64,000 nt of DNA from a candidate division WOR-1 bacterium RIFOXYB2_FULL_46_45. GTDB lineage: Bacteria; Margulisbacteria; WOR-1; XYC2-FULL-46-14. Shown here in pieces: positions 51,447 through 59,630 of this stretch. The position numbers and the translations under genes were made by a program. How positions within the stretch are numbered: position 1 is the first letter of the stretch; each line of letters starts with the position of its first letter. The stretch covers positions 1 through 64,000 of the forward strand of contig MEUE01000003.1 in NCBI GenBank assembly GCA_001771585.1, read 5' to 3'. The notes below the pieces were generated by a model, which saw only the letters and a list, made by a program, of their open reading frames with translations, was not told where the DNA came from and ran no database searches.

Positions 51447-52675
51447 TGGTTGCGTAAAGCTTCGCTCGATACCTTCATCGCGCAGAATTTGCCGCACATG
51501 GAGCAGGTATCCTGTTTGGTCGGTCGTTTATCGAGGATTTTTTGGGCTTTCTCCGGATCAATCGCCAGTTCAACCTGTCTTTTCCAATCCAATTTTTTGC
51601 GGGCGGTCGACATGGCATAATCCCACTCTTTTGCCCCCGGAATCCCTTTGACAATATCGGCACAATGGGCGGCGATGCGGGAAGCGATAATTCCCTCTTT
51701 GACATCTTCCGGAGTCGGCAGACCGAGATGTTCGGTTGGGGTAACATAACACAAGAAATCTGCTCCGGAAACTGCCGCGAGCGTTCCGCCAATCGCGGAA
51801 GTAATATGGTCGTAACCGGGTGCGATATCAGTCGGTAGAGGACCGAGAACATAAAATGGGGCATTGAAACAATACTCTTTCTCCATTTTCATCTGTTCAA
51901 CAATCTGATCGTATGGAACATGGCCAGGCCCTTCTATTATAATTTGAACTCCGGCATCCCAGGCCCGCTTTGTTAGCTGTCCTAAAATTTTTAGCTCTTC
52001 AATTTGCGCCGGATCGCCCGCGTCAACAATCGATCCCGGCCGCATGCCGTCCCCTAAAGATAAAGTTACATCATATTTAACGGCAATTTCCAATAATCGG
52101 TCGTAATACTGATAAAGAGGATTTTCTTCTTTGTTCTCAATTATCCACTGCATCATCAGTGCCCCACCCCTGCTCACCACCTCCATCAAACGGGGATGCT
52201 TTTTTAATTTATCGATTGAAGCCAGGGTCACTCCGCAGTGGACGGTCATAAAATCGACGCCGTCTTTGGCTTGTTCCTCGATAACATCAAAAATCCCGTC
52301 AACCGTAAATTTATCTTCGGCTACCACCTGATAAATCGGAACAGTTCCAAGCGGCAAAGGGGATCTCTCAAGAATTGCCCGGCGGGTCGCGTTGATATCG
52401 CCGCCGGTTGAAAGGTCCATAACCGCGTCAGCTTTCGCCGCGATTGAAACTTCCAGTTTTTTAAGTTCGTCTTCTAAGCAAGGATAATCCTGCGAGGTCC
52501 CGAAGTTGGCGTTTACTTTTGTTTTCAATCCTTTGCCGACCCCCATCGGGATACATTTTTTATGGCGGGGATTATAGGGAATCGCGATGGTACCGTCGGC
52601 AACACCCTGTTTTATAAATTCAACCGGCCGGCTTTCCGCCTCGGCAACAAGACGGAGGATCTCTTCTTTGTTCAT
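51443..52675 (-). CDS. thiC: Phosphomethylpyrimidine synthase ThiC
   Basis: Radical-SAM enzyme that rearranges aminoimidazole ribotide to the thiamine pyrimidine. 410 residues (short class, without the N-terminal extension of proteobacterial ThiC). The C-terminal cluster motif CSMCGKFCAMK is intact. No thiamine riboswitch is seen: the start shares one base with the end of the LOG-family gene. thiL in the same region completes part of the pathway. Confidence 0.95.
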   Translation of the reverse strand: MNKEEILRLVAEAESRPVEFIKQGVADGTIAIPYNPRHKKCIPMGVGKGLKTKVNANFGTSQDYPCLEDELKKLEVSIAAKADAVMDLSTGGDINATRRAILERSPLPLGTVPIYQVVAEDKFTVDGIFDVIEEQAKDGVDFMTVHCGVTLASIDKLKKHPRLMEVVSRGGALMMQWIIENKEENPLYQYYDRLLEIAVKYDVTLSLGDGMRPGSIVDAGDPAQIEELKILGQLTKRAWDAGVQIIIEGPGHVPYDQIVEQMKMEKEYCFNAPFYVLGPLPTDIAPGYDHITSAIGGTLAAVSGADFLCYVTPTEHLGLPTPEDVKEGIIASRIAAHCADIVKGIPGAKEWDYAMSTARKKLDWKRQVELAIDPEKAQKILDKRPTKQDTCSMCGKFCAMKVSSEALRNH

Positions 52676-53196
52676 TATGTCTTAAATTCGTGGGATTCAA
52701 GAGGAGTTTTCGCTTCACGCGCAAGTTTCATCGCGGTTTCAACCGCTTCTTTGGGAGTTTCCACATAATTGACTTTATGATCAACCATTCCGCTGTGGTG
52801 AACAAAATGCCAGGTTTTGAGGCCAACCACCGGAATCTCGTAACCCAGGGCAAAACAAATTTCAGAAAGGGTGCCGTAACTCCCGCCGACCGCGATTACC
52901 ACATGTCCGGTTTTTACCACCAATTTGTTCCGGGCATAGCCGATCCCGGTGACAATTGGATAATCAATATATGGATTGGCCTCTTCGCGTTTGCTTCCTG
53001 GAAGAATACCGATAGTTGTGCCGCCGGCCTTTTTGGCTCCTTTGCAGGCATGCTCCATGACCCCTTTTAATCCGCCGCAGACCAGCGTGGCTCCGGCTTT
53101 TGCGATTAGAACGCCAACCTCTTCGGCCAGTTTAGCGATTTTTTCGGAAGCGTGGCTTTCACCGATTACCGAGATAAAGATTTTTTTGTCAGTCAT
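52675..53196 (-). CDS. LOG-family protein (lysine decarboxylase-like fold, TIGR00725 type)
   Basis: 173 residues. PGGxGTxxE-type motif appears as GGSYGTLSE; upstream GGLKGVMEHACKGA. Relatives include cytokinin-activating phosphoribohydrolases and molybdenum-cofactor carrier-like proteins; the role here is not fixed. ATG 53196 chosen; TATAAT at 53207-53212 sits 10 bases upstream, and a longer frame would cross it. Precedes thiC. Confidence 0.8.
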   Translation of the reverse strand: MTDKKIFISVIGESHASEKIAKLAEEVGVLIAKAGATLVCGGLKGVMEHACKGAKKAGGTTIGILPGSKREEANPYIDYPIVTGIGYARNKLVVKTGHVVIAVGGSYGTLSEICFALGYEIPVVGLKTWHFVHHSGMVDHKVNYVETPKEAVETAMKLAREAKTPLESHEFKT

Positions 53197-53236
53197 GTCG
53201 GTTGTAATTATAGCATAATTTTGATAATATTTAATT

Positions 53237-54448
53237 ATGCCGCAAACAATCACCGAAAAAATATTGGCGAAACATTGTGGAAAAAAAGAGGTTCATCCCG
53301 GTGAACTAATCGAATGCGATGTCGATCTGGTTCTGGGAAATGATATAACCGCCCCTCCTGCCATCAAACAATTTAATCTGATCGGAGTCGATAAGGTTTT
53401 TGATCCCGATAAGATTTATCTGGTACCCGATCACTTCACTCCCGAAAAAGACCGCAAGTCGGCCGAACAGGTCCAGATGATGCGCGAGTTCGCCAAAAAA
53501 TATAAAATCACGCACTTTTTTGAGATCGGCTGTGTCGGAGTTGAACACGCACTCCTCCCGGAGATGGGAGCGATAAAACCGGGCGATTTAATTATCGGCG
53601 CCGATTCACACACCTGCACTTATGGGGCGCTGGGAGCATTTTCAACCGGGGTCGGTTCAACCGATATGGCCGCCGCGATGGCGACCGGAAAAGTTTGGCT
53701 GAAAGTCCCCGAAGCGATCAAGTTTGTCATGAATGGTAAATTGAACAAATGGGTCGAGGCCAAAGACCTTATCTTATATGTAATAGGATTAATCGGCGTC
53801 GACGGCGCCCGTTATATGACGATGGAATTTACCGGAGATACCATTTCTAACCTTTCGGTTGAAGGGAAATTAACGATGGCTAATATGGCAATTGAAGCCG
53901 GAGGGAAAAACGGGATCTTTGAAGCGGATGGCTGGAAATCCGATAAAGATGCTCATTATGCCAAAGTGATCGAGATTGATTGCTCAAAGATTGAGCCGCA
54001 GATCGCCTTCCCGCATCTGCCGAGCAATACCAGGGGAGTCAGCAAATCGACCGATGTAAAAATTGACCAGTCGGTAATCGGCTCTTGTACAAACGGGAGG
54101 ATTGAAGATCTACGAGTAGCGGCCAATGTTTTGAAAGGAAGGAAGGTCCACAAAGATGTCCGGCTGGTAATTTTGCCGGCGACCCAAAAAATCTATAAGC
54201 AGGCGATGAAAGAGGGGTTGTTTGAGATTTTTATGGCGGCGGGGGGAGTGATCACCACCCCATCGTGCGGACCGTGTTTAGGCGGCCATCTTGGAATTTT
54301 GGCGGAAGGGGAAAGAGCGATCGCGACGACCAACCGTAACTTCGTCGGCCGGATGGGACATCCCAAGTCCGAAGTTTATTTATCTAATGTAGCCATAGCC
54401 GCGGCATCGGCCATTTTGGGAAGAATTGGTAGTCCGGAGGAATTATGA
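53237..54448 (+). CDS. leuC: 3-isopropylmalate dehydratase large subunit (LeuC/homoaconitase type)
   Basis: Aconitase-family enzyme of leucine biosynthesis. 403 residues, the shorter type. Cluster-binding cysteines appear in IGSCTNGR and [24 protein letters not shown] is the first active-site block. The same family includes homoaconitases, but leuD and leuB-like neighbours favour leucine. Divergent from the LOG gene. Confidence 0.92.
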   Translation: MPQTITEKILAKHCGKKEVHPGELIECDVDLVLGNDITAPPAIKQFNLIGVDKVFDPDKIYLVPDHFTPEKDRKSAEQVQMMREFAKKYKITHFFEIGCVGVEHALLPEMGAIKPGDLIIGADSHTCTYGALGAFSTGVGSTDMAAAMATGKVWLKVPEAIKFVMNGKLNKWVEAKDLILYVIGLIGVDGARYMTMEFTGDTISNLSVEGKLTMANMAIEAGGKNGIFEADGWKSDKDAHYAKVIEIDCSKIEPQIAFPHLPSNTRGVSKSTDVKIDQSVIGSCTNGRIEDLRVAANVLKGRKVHKDVRLVILPATQKIYKQAMKEGLFEIFMAAGGVITTPSCGPCLGGHLGILAEGERAIATTNRNFVGRMGHPKSEVYLSNVAIAAASAILGRIGSPEEL

Positions 54449-54563
54449 AAAAGGGAATAGCAAGGAAAATAGGGAATGGAAAGGAATGGCAGGGAATAAA
54501 AAATTCCCTTCTTTTCCCTCCTCTTCCCTTCTTGTCCCTCTTTTCCCTGGAGGAATTATGAAA
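54436..54563. mobile_element. Small insertion between leuC and leuD flanked by 15-base direct repeats
   Basis: GGAGGAATTATGAAA occurs at 54436-54450 and again at 54549-54563. In between, purine-rich GGGAAT/GGAAA units (54451-54507) meet their pyrimidine complements TTCCC (54508-54548), a long imperfect hairpin. Removing one copy would restore an ATGA overlap between leuC and leuD. It contains a possible 38-codon frame starting at 54445, probably not a gene. Confidence 0.7.
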
Positions 54564-55061
54564 GGCATTGCCCACAAATTTAAAGACAACATCGATACCG
54601 ACCTGATTATCCCGGCCAGATATTTAAACACATCTGATCCTGTGGAACTTGCAAAACACTGCATGGAAGATGCCGATCCGGATTTTGTGAAAAAAGTGAG
54701 CGATGGTGATTTTATCGTCGGCGGAGAAAATTTTGGCTGCGGATCAAGCAGAGAACACGCTCCTATCGCGATTAAAGCGGCCGGAATATCTGCAGTAATC
54801 GCAAAATCATTCGCCCGGATTTTTTATAGAAATGCCATCAATATTGGACTGCCTATCTTGGAATCAAAAGAAGCGGCAGATCAAATTGCCGAGGGAGATG
54901 AAATCGAGGTTGATTTGACAACCGGCAAGATCAAAAATTTAACCAAAAACCAAAATCACCAAGCGCAGTCGTTCCCCGAATTTATGCAGAGTTTAATTAA
55001 TGCCGGCGGGCTGATTGAATATATCAAGAACCTTCGCTCCCATGGCGGAGGTCCCAAGTAG
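54558..55061 (+). CDS. leuD: 3-isopropylmalate dehydratase small subunit
   Basis: 167 residues. [20 protein letters not shown], the swivelling-domain loop, is intact, as is the N-terminal [17 protein letters not shown] 54558 follows GGAGG directly. Its last 69 bases overlap the 3' end of leuB on the other strand. Confidence 0.95.
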   Translation: MKGIAHKFKDNIDTDLIIPARYLNTSDPVELAKHCMEDADPDFVKKVSDGDFIVGGENFGCGSSREHAPIAIKAAGISAVIAKSFARIFYRNAINIGLPILESKEAADQIAEGDEIEVDLTTGKIKNLTKNQNHQAQSFPEFMQSLINAGGLIEYIKNLRSHGGGPK

Positions 55062-56171
55062 TTTCGCCGGATCGTCTCTTCCTTTTAAAAACAGGTCCCC
55101 GGTACGGAACCCCTCCCGCAAAACCGTATTGACCGCTCTCTCTATTGAATCGGCTCCTTTTTCCGCGCCAAGATGGCGAAGCATAAGTGCTCCGGTTAAA
55201 ATCCTTCCCAGCGGATTGGCCTTGTCCTGACCGGCAATCGTCGGCGCGGTCCCCGCCCCGCTTTCAAACATCGCGGCTCCGGTATCCGGATTAATCGCGG
55301 ATGAAGCCATCATTCCCATACTGCCAAGTGATGCCGCCGCCCCATCCGATAAAATATCGCCGTGCTCATTGCCGCAGGCAATGACCCCGTTTAATTTTGC
55401 CGGAGTAAATAAAAGCGAATTCGCCGAATCAACCAGCTGGTTAATAAGCTCGACTTCGGGAAATTCTTCTGCGATCCGATTTGTTATCCTTCTCCAAAAA
55501 TCATAGCGAGCCATCACATTGGCTTTATCGATTGAGATTAAAGGCAATTTTGACTTTTTAGCGTAAGCAAACGCCGCCCTTAAATATTTCTCAACGGTAG
55601 CCTTTCTGTAATATGCCAGGTCGGTAACAATTTCCTCGTCCCCGGTCACATCTTTTTTAAGCTTGACCCCGATCTTCTTTTTGATATTTTCGGGAATATC
55701 TTTCATCAGATCGGTATTGCCAAAGTAGCTGTCTTCCAAAAGAAAGCGGATCCAAATTTGTTTGACCCCTTCATCCGGGATTGTTTCCGGTTTTACGTTC
55801 GCAAGATGGGACAGGGACTTATAAAAAATCATCGGACGAAAGTTTAAAAGCAGTCCCATCTTTTTGCGCAGCGCCAAAAGAACTCTGCTCTCCGGTTTCA
55901 TCTCCGGCTTTTCTTTTCCGATAGTTTGATCGTTCTCAAAATCACCCACCCCGCCAAAAAAGATGGTACCGATCTCTACTGCTTTTTTAAACGATTCTTC
56001 GGGAAGAGTATCTTTATATTTATCGTAGGCGTTCCAACCCATCGGGGTTTCGATGAATTCTAAATCCAATCCGTCAAGCCTGGCCGCCTTTTTGACAACT
56101 TTTACGGCCTGCGCCATCATTTCGGGCCCGGATCCGTCGCCCAAAACCAATGCTATTTGTTTCTTGGCCAT
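54993..56171 (-). CDS. leuB: Isopropylmalate/isocitrate dehydrogenase family protein
   Basis: 392 residues, slightly long for LeuB (about 360). Substrate and metal residues lie in [16 protein letters not shown] and in the metal-binding and adenine-loop part around [14 protein letters not shown] and [20 protein letters not shown]. Leucine context suggests LeuB, but isocitrate dehydrogenase of a related type is possible. Convergent with leuD, overlapping 69 bases. Confidence 0.8.
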   Translation of the reverse strand: MAKKQIALVLGDGSGPEMMAQAVKVVKKAARLDGLDLEFIETPMGWNAYDKYKDTLPEESFKKAVEIGTIFFGGVGDFENDQTIGKEKPEMKPESRVLLALRKKMGLLLNFRPMIFYKSLSHLANVKPETIPDEGVKQIWIRFLLEDSYFGNTDLMKDIPENIKKKIGVKLKKDVTGDEEIVTDLAYYRKATVEKYLRAAFAYAKKSKLPLISIDKANVMARYDFWRRITNRIAEEFPEVELINQLVDSANSLLFTPAKLNGVIACGNEHGDILSDGAAASLGSMGMMASSAINPDTGAAMFESGAGTAPTIAGQDKANPLGRILTGALMLRHLGAEKGADSIERAVNTVLREGFRTGDLFLKGRDDPAKLLGTSAMGAKVLDIFNQPAGIN

Positions 56172-56207
56172 AGAAACATTCTACACATATAAAGAGAGGG
56201 ATTCAAC

Positions 56208-56645
56208 TTACTTTTGCGCTATCGGTCTGGCAGCGAGTTCTTTTTTCAGTGCGGCCAAAGTTTTCGGACCACAAACCTTACCCCCCTGCCCCTCATCCGC
56301 AATATTATGCTTCTTTTGCAATTCCGCAACGGCTTTTGTGGTTGCCGAGCCATAAACACCAAAATCCGCTCTGGCCCACCAGCATTTTTGTTTTGTATCA
56401 AAAGTTTTTAGCAGTCCCAAGCTGATCAGCCCCTGCTGTAAATACCTGACCGCTCTCTTTTTTTGGTCCGATCCGCTCCCTTCTTTTTCGATACTCAGCA
56501 AGGGACCTTTTTTACCGTTAAAAACATCTTTAATATAAGGATCCTTGTCTAATGTTTCTAATAATTCTTTTTTTGATCCTTTTGGGGCTTCTACCTGATA
56601 CCAATAAGTTTTTATCCTGCAAGCCAAATCAATTTTTTCCGACAT
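56208..56645 (-). CDS. Peptidoglycan-binding-domain protein of the accessory regulon
   Basis: 145 residues. The C-terminal half is a PG_binding_1 fold: RYLQQGLISLGLL, GVYGSATTKAVAELQKKHNI and KVCGPKTLAALKKEL (near 76-137). No signal peptide is visible, so it either stays in the cytoplasm or leaves by a special route. Good ribosome site (AGGGGGGAG). Preceded by the TGAAATTT/CGATA promoter, back to back with that of a small gene. Confidence 0.75.
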   Translation of the reverse strand: MSEKIDLACRIKTYWYQVEAPKGSKKELLETLDKDPYIKDVFNGKKGPLLSIEKEGSGSDQKKRAVRYLQQGLISLGLLKTFDTKQKCWWARADFGVYGSATTKAVAELQKKHNIADEGQGGKVCGPKTLAALKKELAARPIAQK

Positions 56646-56700
56646 TTTTCTCCCCCCTAATTTTACAATACTCTGGTTTTCCTGATATCCTTCCTATATG

Positions 56701-56729
56701 TATATCGTTAAAATGAAAGCAAAATTTCA
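56701..56729 (-). promoter_or_regulatory. Accessory-regulon promoter (peptidoglycan-binding protein)
   Basis: Minus strand TGAAATTT (56722-56729), 13 bases, ACGATATA (56701-56708), then CATATAGGAA. Divergent from the next site, 24 bases away. Confidence 0.72.
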
Positions 56730-56753
56730 CTTTTTTTGAAAAAAGTTTTTCAT

Positions 56754-56782
56754 TGAAATTTTTTGATAAAGCCGGCGATAAG
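56754..56782 (+). promoter_or_regulatory. Accessory-regulon promoter (62-residue gene)
   Basis: TGAAATTT (56754-56761), 13 bases, GCGATAAG (56775-56782). ATG 56801 is 18 bases downstream. Confidence 0.7.
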
Positions 56783-56800
56783 TATACGGGTGAATAAAAA

Positions 56801-56989
56801 ATGATAACACGTGCGGAAAAACTACAAACATTTAATCAAACGCTCTGTGCTCATAGAGCAACTCTGCTAAAATTGTTTCCTGCCGCAACCGCAGAACAAA
56901 TTGAAAGAGCAACCAACAGGCCAAGCACCGCGCTGTTCACCAAAGGAACCGCGCCTCTGCCGATTTATATTGATTATCTTGATTTATAG
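56801..56989 (+). CDS. Small protein of the accessory regulon, unknown function
   Basis: 62 residues (MITRAEKLQTFNQTLCAHRA onwards), mostly helical, no membrane helix. The promoter in front and the stop 11 bases before the next regulon promoter support a real gene. Could be an immunity, antitoxin-like or leader protein, but nothing in the sequence proves it. Confidence 0.55.
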   Translation: MITRAEKLQTFNQTLCAHRATLLKLFPAATAEQIERATNRPSTALFTKGTAPLPIYIDYLDL

Positions 56990-57000
56990 CAATAAAAAAG

Positions 57001-57028
57001 TGAAATTTTGAGAGAAATTGACGATAAC
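57001..57028 (+). promoter_or_regulatory. Accessory-regulon promoter (JAMM-like gene)
   Basis: TGAAATTT (57001-57008), 12 bases, ACGATAAC (57021-57028), then TATATAGA and the ATG at 57037. Transcription would begin at or next to the start codon. Confidence 0.72.
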
Positions 57029-57036
57029 TATATAGA

Positions 57037-58182
57037 ATGAGACTTAGACGTGTACCATCTTACGTGCCTAAAGAAATATTTACTTTACCTGAACACCAGG
57101 TTAGGCAATATGAAGAAAGCCTAAGAGGCGGTAAACCTCGGGAGATGCTTGATATGGCATTATTACCCATTGATACGGAATGGATGCCGCTTGATCTTGG
57201 CCATGTCAGAGCAATAGCCCCTGTCTCCTCAAGGACAATATTTAATTATGCTGAAATATTTGAGGCGCTGCCTGCGGCTTCTGTTCAAGAAGGCATATCC
57301 GCCGCCACAATGCTGGCAAAATCATACGAACTGGAAAAAGAAATGGGATTAATTTACTGTCATGACGATAAGCTTCGTGTAATCGCAGGTCTAAACACAG
57401 CTAAGTTTGCAAAACCTGCTGGCTCAGGACTGGTTCTTGCACACACACATTTAAATGTCCAAAACAATCCTCTCCACATGTTCCCTAGCGGCCACGGTGG
57501 AGACATGACCCAAATAAGAAGAAATGACAGGAGCACTCAGGCAATTATTCATGACCACGGAGTAACTTTTTATTATCCGACCAGCCATATAGAGGATGTC
57601 GATGGGGCATATGAAGGTGAATGGGGAAAAATTGTTTCAAATGTAAGAATAGTCCCATCATTAAACACACAACTAACATTTCATGTGCTTAGCGGTGTTG
57701 AAATAGATTCAACAGATGCGGATGAAAAAGATGACATCATAATCATTGATCCGTTATTCTTTTGTTCAAGCTATGAAATCTATCGTGCGATCATTGAAAA
57801 TCGTGAACATAATGATCAGGCAGGCCTTCCGAAACCAGTAACCTTTGATGGAAAAAGAATTGTAACGCTTGGACGGAGGCTTTTTACTCTAAGAGATAGA
57901 ATAGGCCAAATCAAAAGAGATACTTTGAGAAAATTACGAATTACTTCAACCGCAGTTAAAATAGAAATTATCAGGACCAGCGAATCGGGACAAGGGTTTT
58001 TTTTCTATGAGAACGGAGAACTTCTTATATTGCTACACAGAGAAGACCTTGATCGCCTAAGAAGAGCGGATAATGATGGGCTAAAAAAGAATCTTTCTAC
58101 AATTATCAGAAGAGGAATTGGATTTTTAAAGAGAGCAAAAGGCTTAGTTGCATCCGCTTATATGGAATTCTCTGTGACTTGA
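57037..58182 (+). CDS. JAMM/MPN-like putative metalloprotease
   Basis: 381 residues. The middle has HTHLN...PSGHGGD, giving H136-x-H138-x12-S151-x4-D156, similar to the JAMM zinc motif HxHx7Sx2D but with a longer spacer. E102 could be the catalytic glutamate, and STQAIIHDHGVTFYYP resembles the strand after the motif in JAB-type proteases. The first 90 and last 200 residues are unrecognised. No signal peptide. JAMM enzymes remove ubiquitin-like or other tags or trim proteins; no ubiquitin-like protein was noticed here. Leaderless start. Visibly richer in A+T than the flagellar genes. Confidence 0.5.
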   Translation: MRLRRVPSYVPKEIFTLPEHQVRQYEESLRGGKPREMLDMALLPIDTEWMPLDLGHVRAIAPVSSRTIFNYAEIFEALPAASVQEGISAATMLAKSYELEKEMGLIYCHDDKLRVIAGLNTAKFAKPAGSGLVLAHTHLNVQNNPLHMFPSGHGGDMTQIRRNDRSTQAIIHDHGVTFYYPTSHIEDVDGAYEGEWGKIVSNVRIVPSLNTQLTFHVLSGVEIDSTDADEKDDIIIIDPLFFCSSYEIYRAIIENREHNDQAGLPKPVTFDGKRIVTLGRRLFTLRDRIGQIKRDTLRKLRITSTAVKIEIIRTSESGQGFFFYENGELLILLHREDLDRLRRADNDGLKKNLSTIIRRGIGFLKRAKGLVASAYMEFSVT

Positions 58183-58183
58183 A

Positions 58184-59449
58184 CTACCTCAATTTTTTAA
58201 GCAGTTCTTCAAACCCCGGGAACGAAGTATCGATACAATCGGTATTTTCTATGATCATTTCACCATCGGCAACCAGTCCGGCAATCGCCAGCGACATCGC
58301 CACACGATGGTCGCCGTGAGAATTAACCACTGCTCCATTTAATTTGACCGGACCGGTTATGACCATCCCGTCTTCAGTTTCCTGTATATCGGCCCCCATT
58401 TTGCGCAATTCTTGCGAAACCGTCGATATACGGTCGCTCTCTTTTACGCGAAGTTCTTTGGCATTCCTGATAACGGTTTTGCCGTTTGCCTGCGTCGCTA
58501 AAACAGCGATGATCGGGATCTCATCAATCAATCTTGGAATTAATTCGCCACCAATTTCAATAGCCGTGAGCTGTGAACTGTGAACTGTGAGCAGAATATC
58601 ACCTCTGGGCTCATAAGAAAGTAATTGTTCGTTAATAATTTCAAGATTTCCGCCCATCCTATGAATAACCTCAATTATCCCGGTGCGAGTTGGATTGAGC
58701 CCGACATTTCTAATCAGCAAATTGGAATTCGGTACAATAAGTCCGGCCACAATAAAGAAAGCGGCGGAAGAGAGATCTCCCGGGACAGAAATTTCACCCC
58801 CCTGCAGAGGCGGTCCACCAAAGTACTTGAGCATCCGCTCGGTGTGGTCACGTGATGGTACGGGCTCAATTACGGTCGTCTTCCCTTCGGCGTAAAGTCC
58901 GGCAAGAAGAATTGCCGATTTCACCTGAGCCGACGCGATCGGCATTTTATATTCGATCCCTTTTAGTTTTGATCCTTTAATTTTTAGCGGCGGATAATCA
59001 TTGTTTCCTGAAATCTTGGCCCCCATCAGTGAGAGCGGTTCGATAATCCTCTTCATGGGGCGCTTTTGAATCGAAGCATCTCCCGAAATTTCGCAGTCAA
59101 AATCCTGTCCCGCCAGGATTCCGGAAAGCAGACGAATGGTTGTACCGGAATTCCCGACATATAGTGGCTTATTCGGTTTCTCTAATCCTTTTAGTCCTCT
59201 TCCTTTTATTATAATTCTACCTTCATTTGACATTTGACATTTGTCATTTGTCATTTGAACATCAATCCCCATCTGTCTGAAACATTCCACCGTCGCCAAA
59301 CAGTCCTCTCCCATCAAAAAACCTTCTATTATTGTTTCGCCTTCAGCAATCGCACCGAGCATGACCGCGCGGTGGGAAATCGATTTGTCGCCGGGGACAG
59401 AGATTTCGCCCTTGAGAGAGTCGGCTTTTTTAACAACTAAATCTACCAT
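58184..59449 (-). CDS. aroA: 3-phosphoshikimate 1-carboxyvinyltransferase (EPSP synthase)
   Basis: Joins shikimate-3-phosphate and PEP in aromatic biosynthesis. 421 residues. Blocks [44 protein letters not shown] and [13 protein letters not shown] are intact. Start set at ATG 59449. Two repeat insertions lie in frame (59224-59258, coding [11 protein letters not shown]; and 58566-58593). A 35-base piece of its 5' end (59364-59398) recurs exactly at 61935-61969. Confidence 0.95.
   Translation of the reverse strand: MVDLVVKKADSLKGEISVPGDKSISHRAVMLGAIAEGETIIEGFLMGEDCLATVECFRQMGIDVQMTNDKCQMSNEGRIIIKGRGLKGLEKPNKPLYVGNSGTTIRLLSGILAGQDFDCEISGDASIQKRPMKRIIEPLSLMGAKISGNNDYPPLKIKGSKLKGIEYKMPIASAQVKSAILLAGLYAEGKTTVIEPVPSRDHTERMLKYFGGPPLQGGEISVPGDLSSAAFFIVAGLIVPNSNLLIRNVGLNPTRTGIIEVIHRMGGNLEIINEQLLSYEPRGDILLTVHSSQLTAIEIGGELIPRLIDEIPIIAVLATQANGKTVIRNAKELRVKESDRISTVSQELRKMGADIQETEDGMVITGPVKLNGAVVNSHGDHRVAMSLAIAGLVADGEMIIENTDCIDTSFPGFEELLKKLR
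58566..58593. repeat. Tandem GTGA(G/A)CT repeat in aroA
   Basis: GTGAGCTGTGAACTGTGAAC and continuation, short tandem units in frame, coding TVHSSQLTA before the EIGGELIP block. Slightly longer than normal there. Confidence 0.5.
59224..59258. repeat. Palindromic TTTGACAT/TTTGTCAT repeat in aroA
   Basis: Two units of ATTTGACAT followed by two of TTGTCATTTG: a near-perfect inverted repeat inserted in frame (codes [11 protein letters not shown]). Same element family as in thiL and flgH. Confidence 0.7.
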
Positions 59450-59630
59450 AACAAAGATTCTAACATAAGATGAAATTTTTTGTATTATGAATGTAGCCGG
59501 GGAATTATAAATATTATTTACATACCTTCTGTGCAATCCCGAAGGCAGATCCCGTTATCTTTTCCTGCGACAATCCTTTTTCGTGCGCAAGAAAAACGCC
59601 TCAAAATCCGATAAATAAACGGAAACTCAA

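Noticed and set aside
52676-53236. Thiamine (TPP) riboswitch upstream of thiC
   Set aside because: thiC starts within the end of the LOG gene, and the leader of that gene is about 10 bases, leaving no room for an aptamer.
54445-54561. 38-codon reading frame between leuC and leuD as a gene
   Set aside because: It lies wholly in a repeat-flanked hairpin and its peptide is low complexity.
59224-59258. TTTGTCAT/TTTGACAT repeats as a CRISPR array
   Set aside because: Units are only 8-9 bases, without spacers, inside coding genes, and no cas genes are present.
59471-59498. TGAAATTT in front of the caspase-like gene as a ninth regulon promoter
   Set aside because: No CGATA box at the right distance; the CCGATAAA at 59608 in turn lacks a TGAAATTT partner, so both are half sites only.
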